The notes beneath the pieces were generated by a model that was not told the origin of the DNA, did not search any database, and saw only the letters and a program-made list of their open reading frames with translations. Below, in pieces: positions 53,047 to 61,521 of a stretch of 64,000 nt of DNA (position 1 is the first letter of the stretch; each line of letters starts with the position of its first letter). Both the position numbers and the translations under genes were made by a program. This DNA comes from Thalassovita sp. (lineage in GTDB: Bacteria > Pseudomonadota > Alphaproteobacteria > Rhodobacterales > Rhodobacteraceae): positions 1 through 64,000 of the forward strand of contig JARGPB010000011.1 of assembly GCA_029212905.1 (NCBI GenBank), written 5' to 3'.

Positions 53047-55164
53047 ATGACCCTGCTCAGACGTACCGCTTTGGCCGGGATGCTGGCCCTGAGCGCGCTG
53101 CCCGGATGGGCGCGCGAAAACCACGCGTTGCTGATCGGGGCCTCGACCTATCCGCAGCTGGACGAACGGTTCTGGCTGCGTGGTCCCGCCAATGACATTG
53201 ATCTGGTCGCCACCTATTTGCAATCCAACCCGGCCGCGCAGTTCGCACCGGAAAACATCACCGTTCTGGCCGATGGGGTCGCAGGCGGCACCGCCCCCAC
53301 GCTTCAGGCGATCCGCGACGGGTTTGCCCATCTGGCCGCCACAGTCCAGCCTCAAGATTTCGTCTATCTGCATTTCTCGGGGCATGGCAGTCAGGCCCCC
53401 GCACTGGATCCGTCCACCGAAACGGACGGGCTGGATGAACTTTTCCTTCCTGTGGACATTGGCCCATGGGAGGACAGCGTCGGCACCGTCCAGAACGCCT
53501 TGGTTGATGACGAAATCGGCCAGATGATTGACGCGATCCGCGCCAAGGGCGCCGACGTCTGGGTCGTGTTCGACAGCTGCCATTCCGGCACAGCCACCCG
53601 CGCCGCCCCCGGCACCGAAGGCGAGGTCCGCCAGCGCAAACTTGGCCCCCAGGCCCTGGGCATCCCCGCCGCACGCATGGCCCAGGCTGAAACCGCCAGC
53701 CGCGCCCTGCCCAACCCGCGCGACATCCCTGCCTCGGCCGTGGAAATGTCCGCTGCCCCCGTTGCGCAACAGGGCCGTCTGGTGGCCTTTTTCGCCGCTC
53801 AGACCACCGAAACCACACCTGAAAAAAACATGCCCAAGGGCAAGGCCAACCGCCGTCTTCAGGGCGTTTTCACCTATACCCTGTTCGAAACCCTGGCCGA
53901 GCGCCCCGGCGTCACCTATCGCCAATTGGCCCAAGAGGTGCTGCGCAAATACTCGGTGTTGAACCTCGCCCGTTCGACCCCTCTGTTCGAGGGCGCGCTG
54001 GACGATCCCGTCTTTGGCACCGGCGTTGCGGGCCGCGTGTTGCAATGGCCCGCCACACCAAAAGGCACCACCCTGACCCTGCCCGCCGGGCGCCTGCACG
54101 GGCTTGAAACCGGGGCCGAACTGATCTTGCTTGGCTCGCCCGCCGATCTGGATGACGCGGCGCTGGCCACCTATACCGTCAGCGCGGTCGATACCTTTGG
54201 CGCGACGGCCACCGTGACCGGAGCCGCGCCCACGAAAATCCCCAAAGGCGCCGTGCTGCGAAAAATATCCAAATCTATTGATATGTCTCTAACTGTCTCG
54301 CTCCCCGCGACAAATTCGGCGCCCGCCGATGCGTTAGCTGCCGCAATTGATTGGGCCAGGGATCAGGCGCGTATCGGGCCGCGCATCACTTTCGTCCCCG
54401 CGGGCCAGCCCGCCGATCTGCGCCTTGCCGTCATTCCCGACAGTCCCCGCGCCGATGCGATCTGGTTCATGCCCGCCTCGGGCCTGATCGAAGAGGATGG
54501 CTATGACGCGCTTTTCTCGATCTCAACCGCGGATAAATCCACCGCGAAACTGGGCGAGATCTTCTCGGAAAACCTTGCGTATATGTCCAAGGCCCTGAAC
54601 CTGATGAAGGTCGGCGCGGCCACCAGCGACACCGCGCTCAAGGTTGAGGCCAGCCTGACCCGCGCCCGTTTTGATCAACAGACCGAGGACATCTCGGATC
54701 ATCAGCCGGTCCAGTCCGGCGGCGTCACCCGCATGATCCCCGACGACGTGATCGGGCTGAATTTGACCAACCCGACCCCCGGCCCCGTCGACATCAACGT
54801 GCTTTATGTGGGGTCGGATTATTCGATCAGCTTTATGGGCAATGCCCGTCTGCATCCCGGCGACACCCTGACCGAGGATTTCGTGCTGGTCACGGACGAG
54901 GCCTTTGGTCGGGATCGGTTGCTGGTGATCGTCTCGGCCGCTGAAAAAGCCTCCGAAGTCGAGGACCTGTCCTTCCTCGAACAGCCGCCACTGGAACGGT
55001 CCCGTGATGTGGGCACCGTGGCGCGCGGGCTGTCTGGCCTGCTGGACGAGGCCGGGTTCGGCCAAACCACCCGCGCCGCCATCAGCCTGTCCAGCCGCAA
55101 GAAAAAACCCCAGCCCGCCCCGGCGTTTCTACAGTTCGAGATCGACACCGTTCCGGCGAACTGA
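53047..55164 (+). CDS. Secreted caspase-like (C14) protease 2
   Basis: 705 residues. A signal peptide (ending near WARE) precedes the caspase p20-like domain beginning HALLIGASTY, with catalytic His113 (FSGHGSQ) and Cys178 (VFDSCHSG). A middle region follows, then a DUF4384-like domain (about 575-660) with INVLYVGSDYSISF, and an extended C-terminus. It is a diverged paralogue of the protease at 45183-47240. AGGAGA lies before the ATG. After it (55165-55323) a GC-rich stem near 55191-55218 may terminate transcription. Confidence 0.9.
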   Translation: MTLLRRTALAGMLALSALPGWARENHALLIGASTYPQLDERFWLRGPANDIDLVATYLQSNPAAQFAPENITVLADGVAGGTAPTLQAIRDGFAHLAATVQPQDFVYLHFSGHGSQAPALDPSTETDGLDELFLPVDIGPWEDSVGTVQNALVDDEIGQMIDAIRAKGADVWVVFDSCHSGTATRAAPGTEGEVRQRKLGPQALGIPAARMAQAETASRALPNPRDIPASAVEMSAAPVAQQGRLVAFFAAQTTETTPEKNMPKGKANRRLQGVFTYTLFETLAERPGVTYRQLAQEVLRKYSVLNLARSTPLFEGALDDPVFGTGVAGRVLQWPATPKGTTLTLPAGRLHGLETGAELILLGSPADLDDAALATYTVSAVDTFGATATVTGAAPTKIPKGAVLRKISKSIDMSLTVSLPATNSAPADALAAAIDWARDQARIGPRITFVPAGQPADLRLAVIPDSPRADAIWFMPASGLIEEDGYDALFSISTADKSTAKLGEIFSENLAYMSKALNLMKVGAATSDTALKVEASLTRARFDQQTEDISDHQPVQSGGVTRMIPDDVIGLNLTNPTPGPVDINVLYVGSDYSISFMGNARLHPGDTLTEDFVLVTDEAFGRDRLLVIVSAAEKASEVEDLSFLEQPPLERSRDVGTVARGLSGLLDEAGFGQTTRAAISLSSRKKKPQPAPAFLQFEIDTVPAN

Positions 55165-55323
55165 CGCGTCAGCGCATCTTTGGTCCACATAACGCGAGTC
55201 CCGTTTCGGGGCCCGCGTCTTGCGTTCCCGCGTCGGGTTTTCCCCAGATGACAGCTTTCGTCATTTGAGCCCCCAATCCAGACCCGCTACAGTCATATCA
55301 TGTTGAAACAAAGGCATTTTCCA

Positions 55324-55734
55324 ATGACCAAATCATTTTCCCTTTCTGCTTTGGTCCCTGCCCTTTCAGCCGCTGCTGCTACTGTCCCCGTGGCGGTCTG
55401 GTTGGATTTCAGCACTCCTGGTCGGCAGGGGGTGAGTGCCCTGCCGACCTTTTTTGCCTCTTTCCTGGCTGCTGCCCTGTGGGCGCGGCTTTCCAAGTCC
55501 ACGAACCGCCCGACGGCCCTGTTTAGCTGGCTGCTGGTCGGTTCGTGGCATGCGTTTTTGTGGTTTGCGGCCCTGACCCAGCCGCAGGGGGGCGGTTTCA
55601 CGACCGCCCTGGCCCGTGCCCTGTCCGAATTGCTGTATTCTGCCTCGCCCGCGCTTCTGGCCGGGGTGGCGGGGGGCGTGGCCGTCTTGGGGTTGATGAT
55701 GTTCGTGTCCCTGGACGCTGGCCGCCCGGACTGA
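55324..55734 (+). CDS. Small integral membrane protein, unknown
   Basis: 136 residues with about four hydrophobic segments and no charged catalytic motif. Start ATG at 55324 is preferred because AAAGG lies about 10 nt upstream; an ATG at 55300 lacks a site. It lies between the protease locus and the TetR gene, on the plus strand. No family recognised; its link to either neighbour is unclear. Confidence 0.65.
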   Translation: MTKSFSLSALVPALSAAAATVPVAVWLDFSTPGRQGVSALPTFFASFLAAALWARLSKSTNRPTALFSWLLVGSWHAFLWFAALTQPQGGGFTTALARALSELLYSASPALLAGVAGGVAVLGLMMFVSLDAGRPD

Positions 55735-55813
55735 CCCCAAACAGTCTCAGGCCGGGACATCATCGCATCACGCCGGTCCGCCCGCTGTCGAGCAGGGGCG
55801 GGCCGGGTCGCGG

Positions 55814-56515
55814 TCAAACCGGTCTGGACAACGCGCGCAATCCCGCCTCGCAGAACCGCACCAGCACCTCTTGCAGACCGGGGTCCAGCGCCGCCACAGG
55901 TGCCTGCCCCGCCAGGGCATCCACCCGCCATTGCGCCGTGCACAGCGACAGCATTGCCGATACCGTGAACACGAATCCGGCCGCGACCTCGCGCTTGGGG
56001 ACGTCCGGCAAACATCGCGCCAACGCCCCCGCAAACCGCAGCGCCGTGGGGCCGAAATACCGCGCTGTCAGGGTCGACCAACGCGCATCCGCCGACACCA
56101 TCGCCACCAGCCGCGCATAGCTCAGCCATTGCGGATCGGTCCCGCTGGCCATGTCCAGATAGGGCTGAACAAAGGCCTCTAACACCTGCCGCAGATCGGG
56201 CTCTCCCTCTGTCAGAATCGCCTCCAGCCGGGCATTCCGCAGCGCTGACAGCTCTTCTGCGCGGCGCGCCACGATGGTTTCGAACAGCTTTTCCTTGGGA
56301 CCACCGTGAAAATTCACAAGCGCATTCGTCACCCCTGCCTCGGCTGCAATGTCACGCACCGACGTCCCATCGAACCCTTTCTGCGCAAACAGTTTTTCCG
56401 CCGCATCCAAAACTTTGCGGTGGGTTTCGACCGCCCGTTTCGAGCGCGCCCTTTGGCGAGTTTTCGGATCGGTTTTAGCAGCGTACATGAATATATCTTG
56501 CTTTATTTTGGTCAT
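55814..56515 (-). CDS. TetR/AcrR family transcriptional regulator
   Basis: 233 residues. The N-terminal helix-turn-helix (about 28-75) has AEKLFAQKGFDGTSVRDIAAEAGVTNALVN; the C-terminal ligand domain resembles CerR-type TetR regulators. Divergent from the FMO operon with a 50-bp spacer, so it probably represses that operon and itself. M10 (56488) is an alternative start; neither has a strong Shine-Dalgarno. Confidence 0.88.
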   Translation of the reverse strand: MTKIKQDIFMYAAKTDPKTRQRARSKRAVETHRKVLDAAEKLFAQKGFDGTSVRDIAAEAGVTNALVNFHGGPKEKLFETIVARRAEELSALRNARLEAILTEGEPDLRQVLEAFVQPYLDMASGTDPQWLSYARLVAMVSADARWSTLTARYFGPTALRFAGALARCLPDVPKREVAAGFVFTVSAMLSLCTAQWRVDALAGQAPVAALDPGLQEVLVRFCEAGLRALSRPV

Positions 56516-56565
56516 TTGTTCAATCTAATATTTATGAACACGGCAACAATTCAGGGGAGGGGATT

Positions 56566-57876
56566 GTGGCAGATAACGATACCGACAGGTACGCGCTGAT
56601 CGGGGCGGGACCGATGGGCCTGGCCATGGCCAAAGTGCTGCACCAGATGGACATCCCGTTCCAAGGATTCGAGCTGCACTCGGACGTTGGGGGGCTGTGG
56701 GACATCGATGCGCCCCGCTCGACGATGTATGAAACCGCACATCTGATTTCGTCGAAACGGATGACCGAATTTACGGACGTTCCGATGGCCGATGATGTGG
56801 CCGAGTACCCGTCGCACCGGGATGTTCTGGACTATTTCCATCAGGTCGCGGACCAGTTCGACCTGCGCCGCCACTATCTGTTCAACGCCGAGGTTCTGCA
56901 CTGCGACCCTGTCGACCAGGACGGCGAAGGCTGGCGCGTCACCTGGCGCGTTGACGATCAACAGCACACCCAGATTTTCAAGGGCGTCCTGATCGCCAAC
57001 GGCACCCTATCCGAGCCGAACACCGTGCAATTTCCCGGCCATTGGGACGGCGAGCAAATCCACGCCGCCGACTACCGTGATCCGCGTCAATTCGCGGGGA
57101 AACGCGTGCTGGTCGTGGGGGCCGGGAACTCGGGCTGCGATATCGCCGTGGACGCCATTCACCACGGGGTCAGCACCGACATCTCTATGCGCCGGGGCTA
57201 TTATTTCGTGCCGAAATACGTCTTTGGACAGCCCGCCGACACGATGGGCGGCAAGATCAATCTGCCCATGTGGCTGAAACGCAAGGTCGACGGCACCCTC
57301 CTGAAATGGTTTGTGGGCGATCCGCAGAAATACGGCTTTCCCAAGCCCGATTATCGCCTCTACGAAAGCCACCCGGTGGTCAATTCTCAGATCCTGTTTC
57401 ACGCTGGGCATGGGGACATTCGCGTCCGTCCCGACATCGCCCGGCTGGACGGACACACCGTGCATTTCAAGGACGGGAGCCACGCCGACTATGACATGAT
57501 CCTGACCGCGACGGGGTACCGGCTGCACTATCCGTTCATTGATGATGCGCTGCTGAACTGGCAGGGCGACGCCCCGCATCTGTTCCTCAACTGTATGCAT
57601 CCGACCCGCGATGACCTGTTCGTTCTGGGCATGGTCGAGGCCTCGGGGCTGGGCTGGCAGGGCCGTCACGATCAGGCCGAAATGGTCGCGCGTTTCCTCA
57701 AGGTCCAAGGCCTGCCCGCCGCGCAAGACCTGCATAACGAAAAGGCCGCCGGCTTTGATCGTGCGACTGGTGGCATGGACTATATCGACCTGCCGCGCAT
57801 GGCCTATTACGTCGACAAACGCACCTATCTGAAGAACGTGCACCGCATCATCCGTCAGTTGGGGGGCTCAGCATGA
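56566..57876 (+). CDS. Flavin-containing monooxygenase
   Basis: 436 residues. The FAD-binding GxGxxG lies at 13-18 (IGAGPMGLA), the FMO signature FPGHWDGEQIH at 156-166, and the NADPH-binding GxGxxG at 185-190 (VVGAGNSGCDIA). It oxygenates a nucleophilic N or S, or acts as a Baeyer-Villiger enzyme; the substrate is unknown. The start is GTG at 56566 behind a strong GGGGAGGGG. It leads a four-gene coupled operon. Confidence 0.9.
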   Translation: MADNDTDRYALIGAGPMGLAMAKVLHQMDIPFQGFELHSDVGGLWDIDAPRSTMYETAHLISSKRMTEFTDVPMADDVAEYPSHRDVLDYFHQVADQFDLRRHYLFNAEVLHCDPVDQDGEGWRVTWRVDDQQHTQIFKGVLIANGTLSEPNTVQFPGHWDGEQIHAADYRDPRQFAGKRVLVVGAGNSGCDIAVDAIHHGVSTDISMRRGYYFVPKYVFGQPADTMGGKINLPMWLKRKVDGTLLKWFVGDPQKYGFPKPDYRLYESHPVVNSQILFHAGHGDIRVRPDIARLDGHTVHFKDGSHADYDMILTATGYRLHYPFIDDALLNWQGDAPHLFLNCMHPTRDDLFVLGMVEASGLGWQGRHDQAEMVARFLKVQGLPAAQDLHNEKAAGFDRATGGMDYIDLPRMAYYVDKRTYLKNVHRIIRQLGGSA

Positions 57877-58775
57877 CCGAGCTAGACCAAGTCATGCTGA
57901 ACTTCAGCCCCGCCAGTCTGGCCTTGCTGAACGCTATCCTGGCCATCGTGATGTTTTCGATCGCGCTGGACCTGAAAGTGCAGGATTTCAAAGACGCCCT
58001 CAAGGCGCCCAAGCCCCTGATTGCAGGCCTTATTTCGCAGTTTATTGCCCTGCCTGCGTTGACCTTTCTGCTGGTTCTGGTGGCGCAGTCCGCGCCCTCG
58101 ATCGCGCTGGGGCTGATCCTTGTCGCGGCCTGTCCGGGGGGCAATATTTCCAACTTTATCACGGCCCGCGCCGGGGGGAATGTTGCGCTTTCGGTGTCGA
58201 TGACGGCCTTTGCCACCGTCGGCGCGGTGCTGCTGACGCCGCTCAATATCGGGCTGTGGGGCTACCTGTATGAACCCACGCGGGGCCTGTTGCGTGAAAC
58301 CCATATCGACCCGGTCCAAGTCGCCATCACCGTCTGTTTCATGCTGATTTTGCCGCTTGTTCTGGGCATCACCCTGAACACCCGTCGCCCCGACATCTCC
58401 GCCCGCCTGCATCGCCCGATGCAAACCCTGTCGATGCTGATTTTCGCCGGGTTTGTCATCGCCGCCATCGCCGCAAACTGGAGCGTCTTCGGCGATCTTG
58501 CTGCCGCAGTGATCCTGCTGGTCATCACGCATAATGCGCTGGCGCTTAGCGCCGGGAACATGATGGCCCGCCTGTGCCGCGCCAGCGAATTTAACCGCCG
58601 CGCCATCACGATCGAGACCGGGATACAGAACTCGGGCCTGGGGCTGGTGCTGATATTCTCCTTCTTCGGAGGTCTGGGCGGCATGGCGATTGTCGCCGCT
58701 CTTTGGGGGATCTGGCACGCAATCTCGGGCATTGCCCTGGCCGCCTGGCTAAACCGAACCGAGGCCCGCCGATGA
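57873..58775 (+). CDS. Bile acid:sodium symporter (BASS) family transporter
   Basis: 300 residues, about nine to ten TM helices. The sodium-site motifs CPGGNISNFIT (about 89-99) and the ETGIQNSGLG segment (about 250-259) are intact. Start overlaps the FMO stop (ATGA). It would import an organic anion; coupling to an FMO and two short-chain dehydrogenases suggests import followed by oxidation. Confidence 0.88.
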   Translation: MTELDQVMLNFSPASLALLNAILAIVMFSIALDLKVQDFKDALKAPKPLIAGLISQFIALPALTFLLVLVAQSAPSIALGLILVAACPGGNISNFITARAGGNVALSVSMTAFATVGAVLLTPLNIGLWGYLYEPTRGLLRETHIDPVQVAITVCFMLILPLVLGITLNTRRPDISARLHRPMQTLSMLIFAGFVIAAIAANWSVFGDLAAAVILLVITHNALALSAGNMMARLCRASEFNRRAITIETGIQNSGLGLVLIFSFFGGLGGMAIVAALWGIWHAISGIALAAWLNRTEARR

Positions 58776-59722
58776 CCAAAATCCTGATCACCGGTGCGGG
58801 CGGTCTGGTGGGGCGCGCCCTGCTGGCCGAGCTGGCCCAGACCGATCACCAGATCCTGGCCACCGACCTGCACCAGCCCGACCTGCACCAGCCCGACCTG
58901 CCGCCCAACGCCGAATTTCGCCGGATGGACGTGACGGGCTGGGATCCGGCCAACATCATCGCCCAGGAACGCCCCCAGGTGGTGGTCCATCTGGCCTCGG
59001 TCGTGACGCCGCCCAAGGGCTCGAACCGGGCGCTGGAATATGCAGTCGATGTGACGGGGACGCAGAATGTTCTGAATGCCTGTCTGCAAAATGGGGTGCG
59101 CAGGCTGATCGTGACCTCGTCGGGGGCGGCCTATGGCTATCACCCGCGCAATATCCACCCCCTGACCGAGGACATCCCCCCGGACGGCAATCCCGAATTT
59201 GCCTATTCCCATCACAAAAAACTGGTCGAGGACATGCTGGCCCGCGCCCGCACCGATCACCCCCAACTGGAACAAGTCGTCCTGCGTGTCGGCACCATTC
59301 TGGGCGATGGGGTGGACAATCAGATCACCGCGCTGTTCCGCAAACCCCGCCTGTTGCGAGTGGCCGGGACCTCGGGGGCGTTTGTCTTTATCTGGACGCG
59401 CGATCTGGCGCGGATACTGCTGCGTGCTGCCACCGATGGCCCCGCTGGCATCTATAACGTGGCCGGCGACGGGGCGCTTCCGATGACCCAGCTGGCCGCC
59501 CTGCTGGGCAAACCCGTGCAGACCCTGCCCGCCTGGCTGCTACGGGCGGCGCTTGGGGTGGCGCATCCGCTGGGCCTGTCCCGTTATGGTCCCCAGCAAG
59601 TGCGCTTTTTGCAATATCGCCCTGTTCTGGACAACACCCGCCTGAAAACCGTCTTTGGCTACACGCCCGAACGTAGCAGCCAACAGGTCTTTACCGCCTG
59701 GGCGCAAGAGGCCGGGCTATGA
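58772..59722 (+). CDS. NAD-dependent epimerase/dehydratase family protein
   Basis: 316 residues, extended SDR. N-terminal TGAGGLVG nucleotide-binding motif (residues 8-15) and catalytic YxxxK at Tyr145/Lys149. It contains a duplicated DLHQP pentapeptide (about 32-41) encoded by a 15-bp tandem repeat. Start ATG at 58772 overlaps the transporter stop. The substrate is unknown. Confidence 0.87.
   Translation: MTKILITGAGGLVGRALLAELAQTDHQILATDLHQPDLHQPDLPPNAEFRRMDVTGWDPANIIAQERPQVVVHLASVVTPPKGSNRALEYAVDVTGTQNVLNACLQNGVRRLIVTSSGAAYGYHPRNIHPLTEDIPPDGNPEFAYSHHKKLVEDMLARARTDHPQLEQVVLRVGTILGDGVDNQITALFRKPRLLRVAGTSGAFVFIWTRDLARILLRAATDGPAGIYNVAGDGALPMTQLAALLGKPVQTLPAWLLRAALGVAHPLGLSRYGPQQVRFLQYRPVLDNTRLKTVFGYTPERSSQQVFTAWAQEAGL
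58865..58900 (+). repeat. 15-bp tandem repeat inside the epimerase gene
   Basis: Two perfect copies of GACCTGCACCAGCCC (58865-58894) followed by a partial third copy. In frame, it duplicates Asp-Leu-His-Gln-Pro in a surface loop after the second beta strand. Confidence 0.85.
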
Positions 59723-60483
59723 GCGTGGCGCTTATCACTGGCGGCGCGGGGGGGCTGGGCCGGGCGCTTTGTGCGGCGCTGACCGCGCGGGGCTGGCACG
59801 TCATCTTGATGGATCTGCCCTCGCCCACGTTAGAGTCCCTGGCAGGACCGCAGGTCGAAACCATCCCCTGTGATCTAACCGACGCGGCGATGACAGAAAC
59901 CGCCTGCGCCCGGATCGCCGCCCGACACCCGGCTCTGGATCTGGTGATCTATAACGCGGGGATTACCCAGATCACCGATTTCGACGGCTCGGATCTGGCG
60001 GCGCATCGGCGCGTCTTTGACATCAACTATTTCGGCGCCATCTCGGTCGCCCGCCACCTGTTGCACGCCGTCCGGCAGGCCCAGGGCTGTCATCTGGCGA
60101 TTTCCTCGGTTGCGGGGTTCTGTCCGCTGCATCGGCGCACCGCCTATGCAGCCTCCAAACACGCGCTCGAAGGCTTCTTCAAATCCCTCAGATCCGAGGA
60201 ATCCCCCCACGCGGTCCATTGCCTGATCGCCGCTCCGTCCTTTGTTGCGACAAATCTTGGTGCCCCGGATGCCCAGCCCGACGGGATTGCCCGCCCCGGA
60301 TCGGCCACCGACGGGATCGACTACACGAGCCCCGATGACGCTGCCCGCCATATCCTGCGCGGCTATGACGCCCGCCGCGCCTTTACGCCCATTGGCCGTA
60401 TCGCGCGGCTCAGCTATTGGCTGAATCGCCTCTCGCCCGGCCTGTTCCAGAAACAGATGGAAAAACGCATCGCCGCGAAATGA
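59719..60483 (+). CDS. Short-chain dehydrogenase/reductase
   Basis: 254 residues, classical SDR. TGGAGGLGRAL nucleotide motif near residues 7-17, NAG at 79-81, and catalytic Ser130, Tyr143 and Lys147 (YAASK). Last gene of the FMO-BASS-epimerase-SDR operon; start overlaps the epimerase stop by 4 bp. Confidence 0.9.
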   Translation: MSVALITGGAGGLGRALCAALTARGWHVILMDLPSPTLESLAGPQVETIPCDLTDAAMTETACARIAARHPALDLVIYNAGITQITDFDGSDLAAHRRVFDINYFGAISVARHLLHAVRQAQGCHLAISSVAGFCPLHRRTAYAASKHALEGFFKSLRSEESPHAVHCLIAAPSFVATNLGAPDAQPDGIARPGSATDGIDYTSPDDAARHILRGYDARRAFTPIGRIARLSYWLNRLSPGLFQKQMEKRIAAK

Positions 60484-60633
60484 TCCCGAAACGTCGCCTT
60501 TCGGAAACCCGTGGATCGTTTTTTCCACCCTCGCCCGCATTTTCGCGCAAAACAGTCGCAATCAAGGCATTGTCCCCCGATTTCCCTGCCGTATACCGCA
60601 TTGAAACACCCTGAATGCGATGGACAGACCCCG

Positions 60634-61518
60634 ATGAACAGCTTTGCCCTGACTGTAAAATGCACCTCGACCCGTGGCATCGTTGCCGCCATTGCTGCCT
60701 TTCTGGCTGAACAGGGCTGCAACATCTCGGACTCGGCCCAATATGATGATTTCGAGACCGGGAATTTCTTTATGCGGATCAGTTTTCGCAGCGAGAAAGG
60801 CGCCAGCATCGACAGCCTGACCCAGGCCTTTGCCGCCACGGCCGACGGGTTCGACATGGGCTTTGCCTTCCATGACGAGAGCCAGAAAATGAAGGTCATC
60901 CTGATGGTCTCGCGCTTTGGTCACTGCCTGAACGACCTGCTGTATCGCTGGCGCATCGGGGCGCTGCCGATCGACATCGTTGGCGTGATCTCGAATCATA
61001 TGGAATATCAAAAGGTTGTCGTTAATCACGACATCCCTTTCCACTACATCAAGGTCACCAAAGACAACAAAGCCACCGCCGAGGCGCAGCAGATGGCCAT
61101 CATCGACGACTCCGGCGCCGAGCTGGTCGTCCTGGCGCGCTATATGCAGGTGCTATCCGATGAAATGTGCACGAAAATGTCCGGTCGGATCATCAATATC
61201 CACCACTCGTTCCTGCCCAGTTTCAAGGGCGCGAACCCCTATAAACAGGCGTATGAGCGCGGCGTGAAACTGATTGGCGCCACGGCGCATTACGTGACCG
61301 CCGATCTGGACGAAGGCCCGATCATCGAACAGGACACCGTCCGCGTCACCCACGCCCAATCCCCCGAAGATTACGTCAGCTTGGGCCGCGACGTCGAAGC
61401 CTCGGTTCTGTCCCGCGCGGTGCATGCGCATATCCACCACCGCTCGTTCCTGAATGGCAACAAAACCGTGGTGTTCCCGGCCTCGCCCGGCTCTTATGCC
61501 TCGGAACGCATGGGCTGA
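60634..61518 (+). CDS. purU: Formyltetrahydrofolate deformylase
   Basis: 294 residues. An N-terminal ACT domain (about 5-80) precedes a formyltransferase-like domain with active-site N188/H190 (NIHHSFLPSF) and D226 (DLDEGPIIEQ). It hydrolyses 10-formyl-THF to THF and formate. ATG at 60634 is chosen because the ACT domain begins right there; a longer reading has no support. It is convergent with the acyl-CoA dehydrogenase, 3 bp apart. Confidence 0.93.
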   Translation: MNSFALTVKCTSTRGIVAAIAAFLAEQGCNISDSAQYDDFETGNFFMRISFRSEKGASIDSLTQAFAATADGFDMGFAFHDESQKMKVILMVSRFGHCLNDLLYRWRIGALPIDIVGVISNHMEYQKVVVNHDIPFHYIKVTKDNKATAEAQQMAIIDDSGAELVVLARYMQVLSDEMCTKMSGRIINIHHSFLPSFKGANPYKQAYERGVKLIGATAHYVTADLDEGPIIEQDTVRVTHAQSPEDYVSLGRDVEASVLSRAVHAHIHHRSFLNGNKTVVFPASPGSYASERMG

Positions 61519-61521
61519 TTG

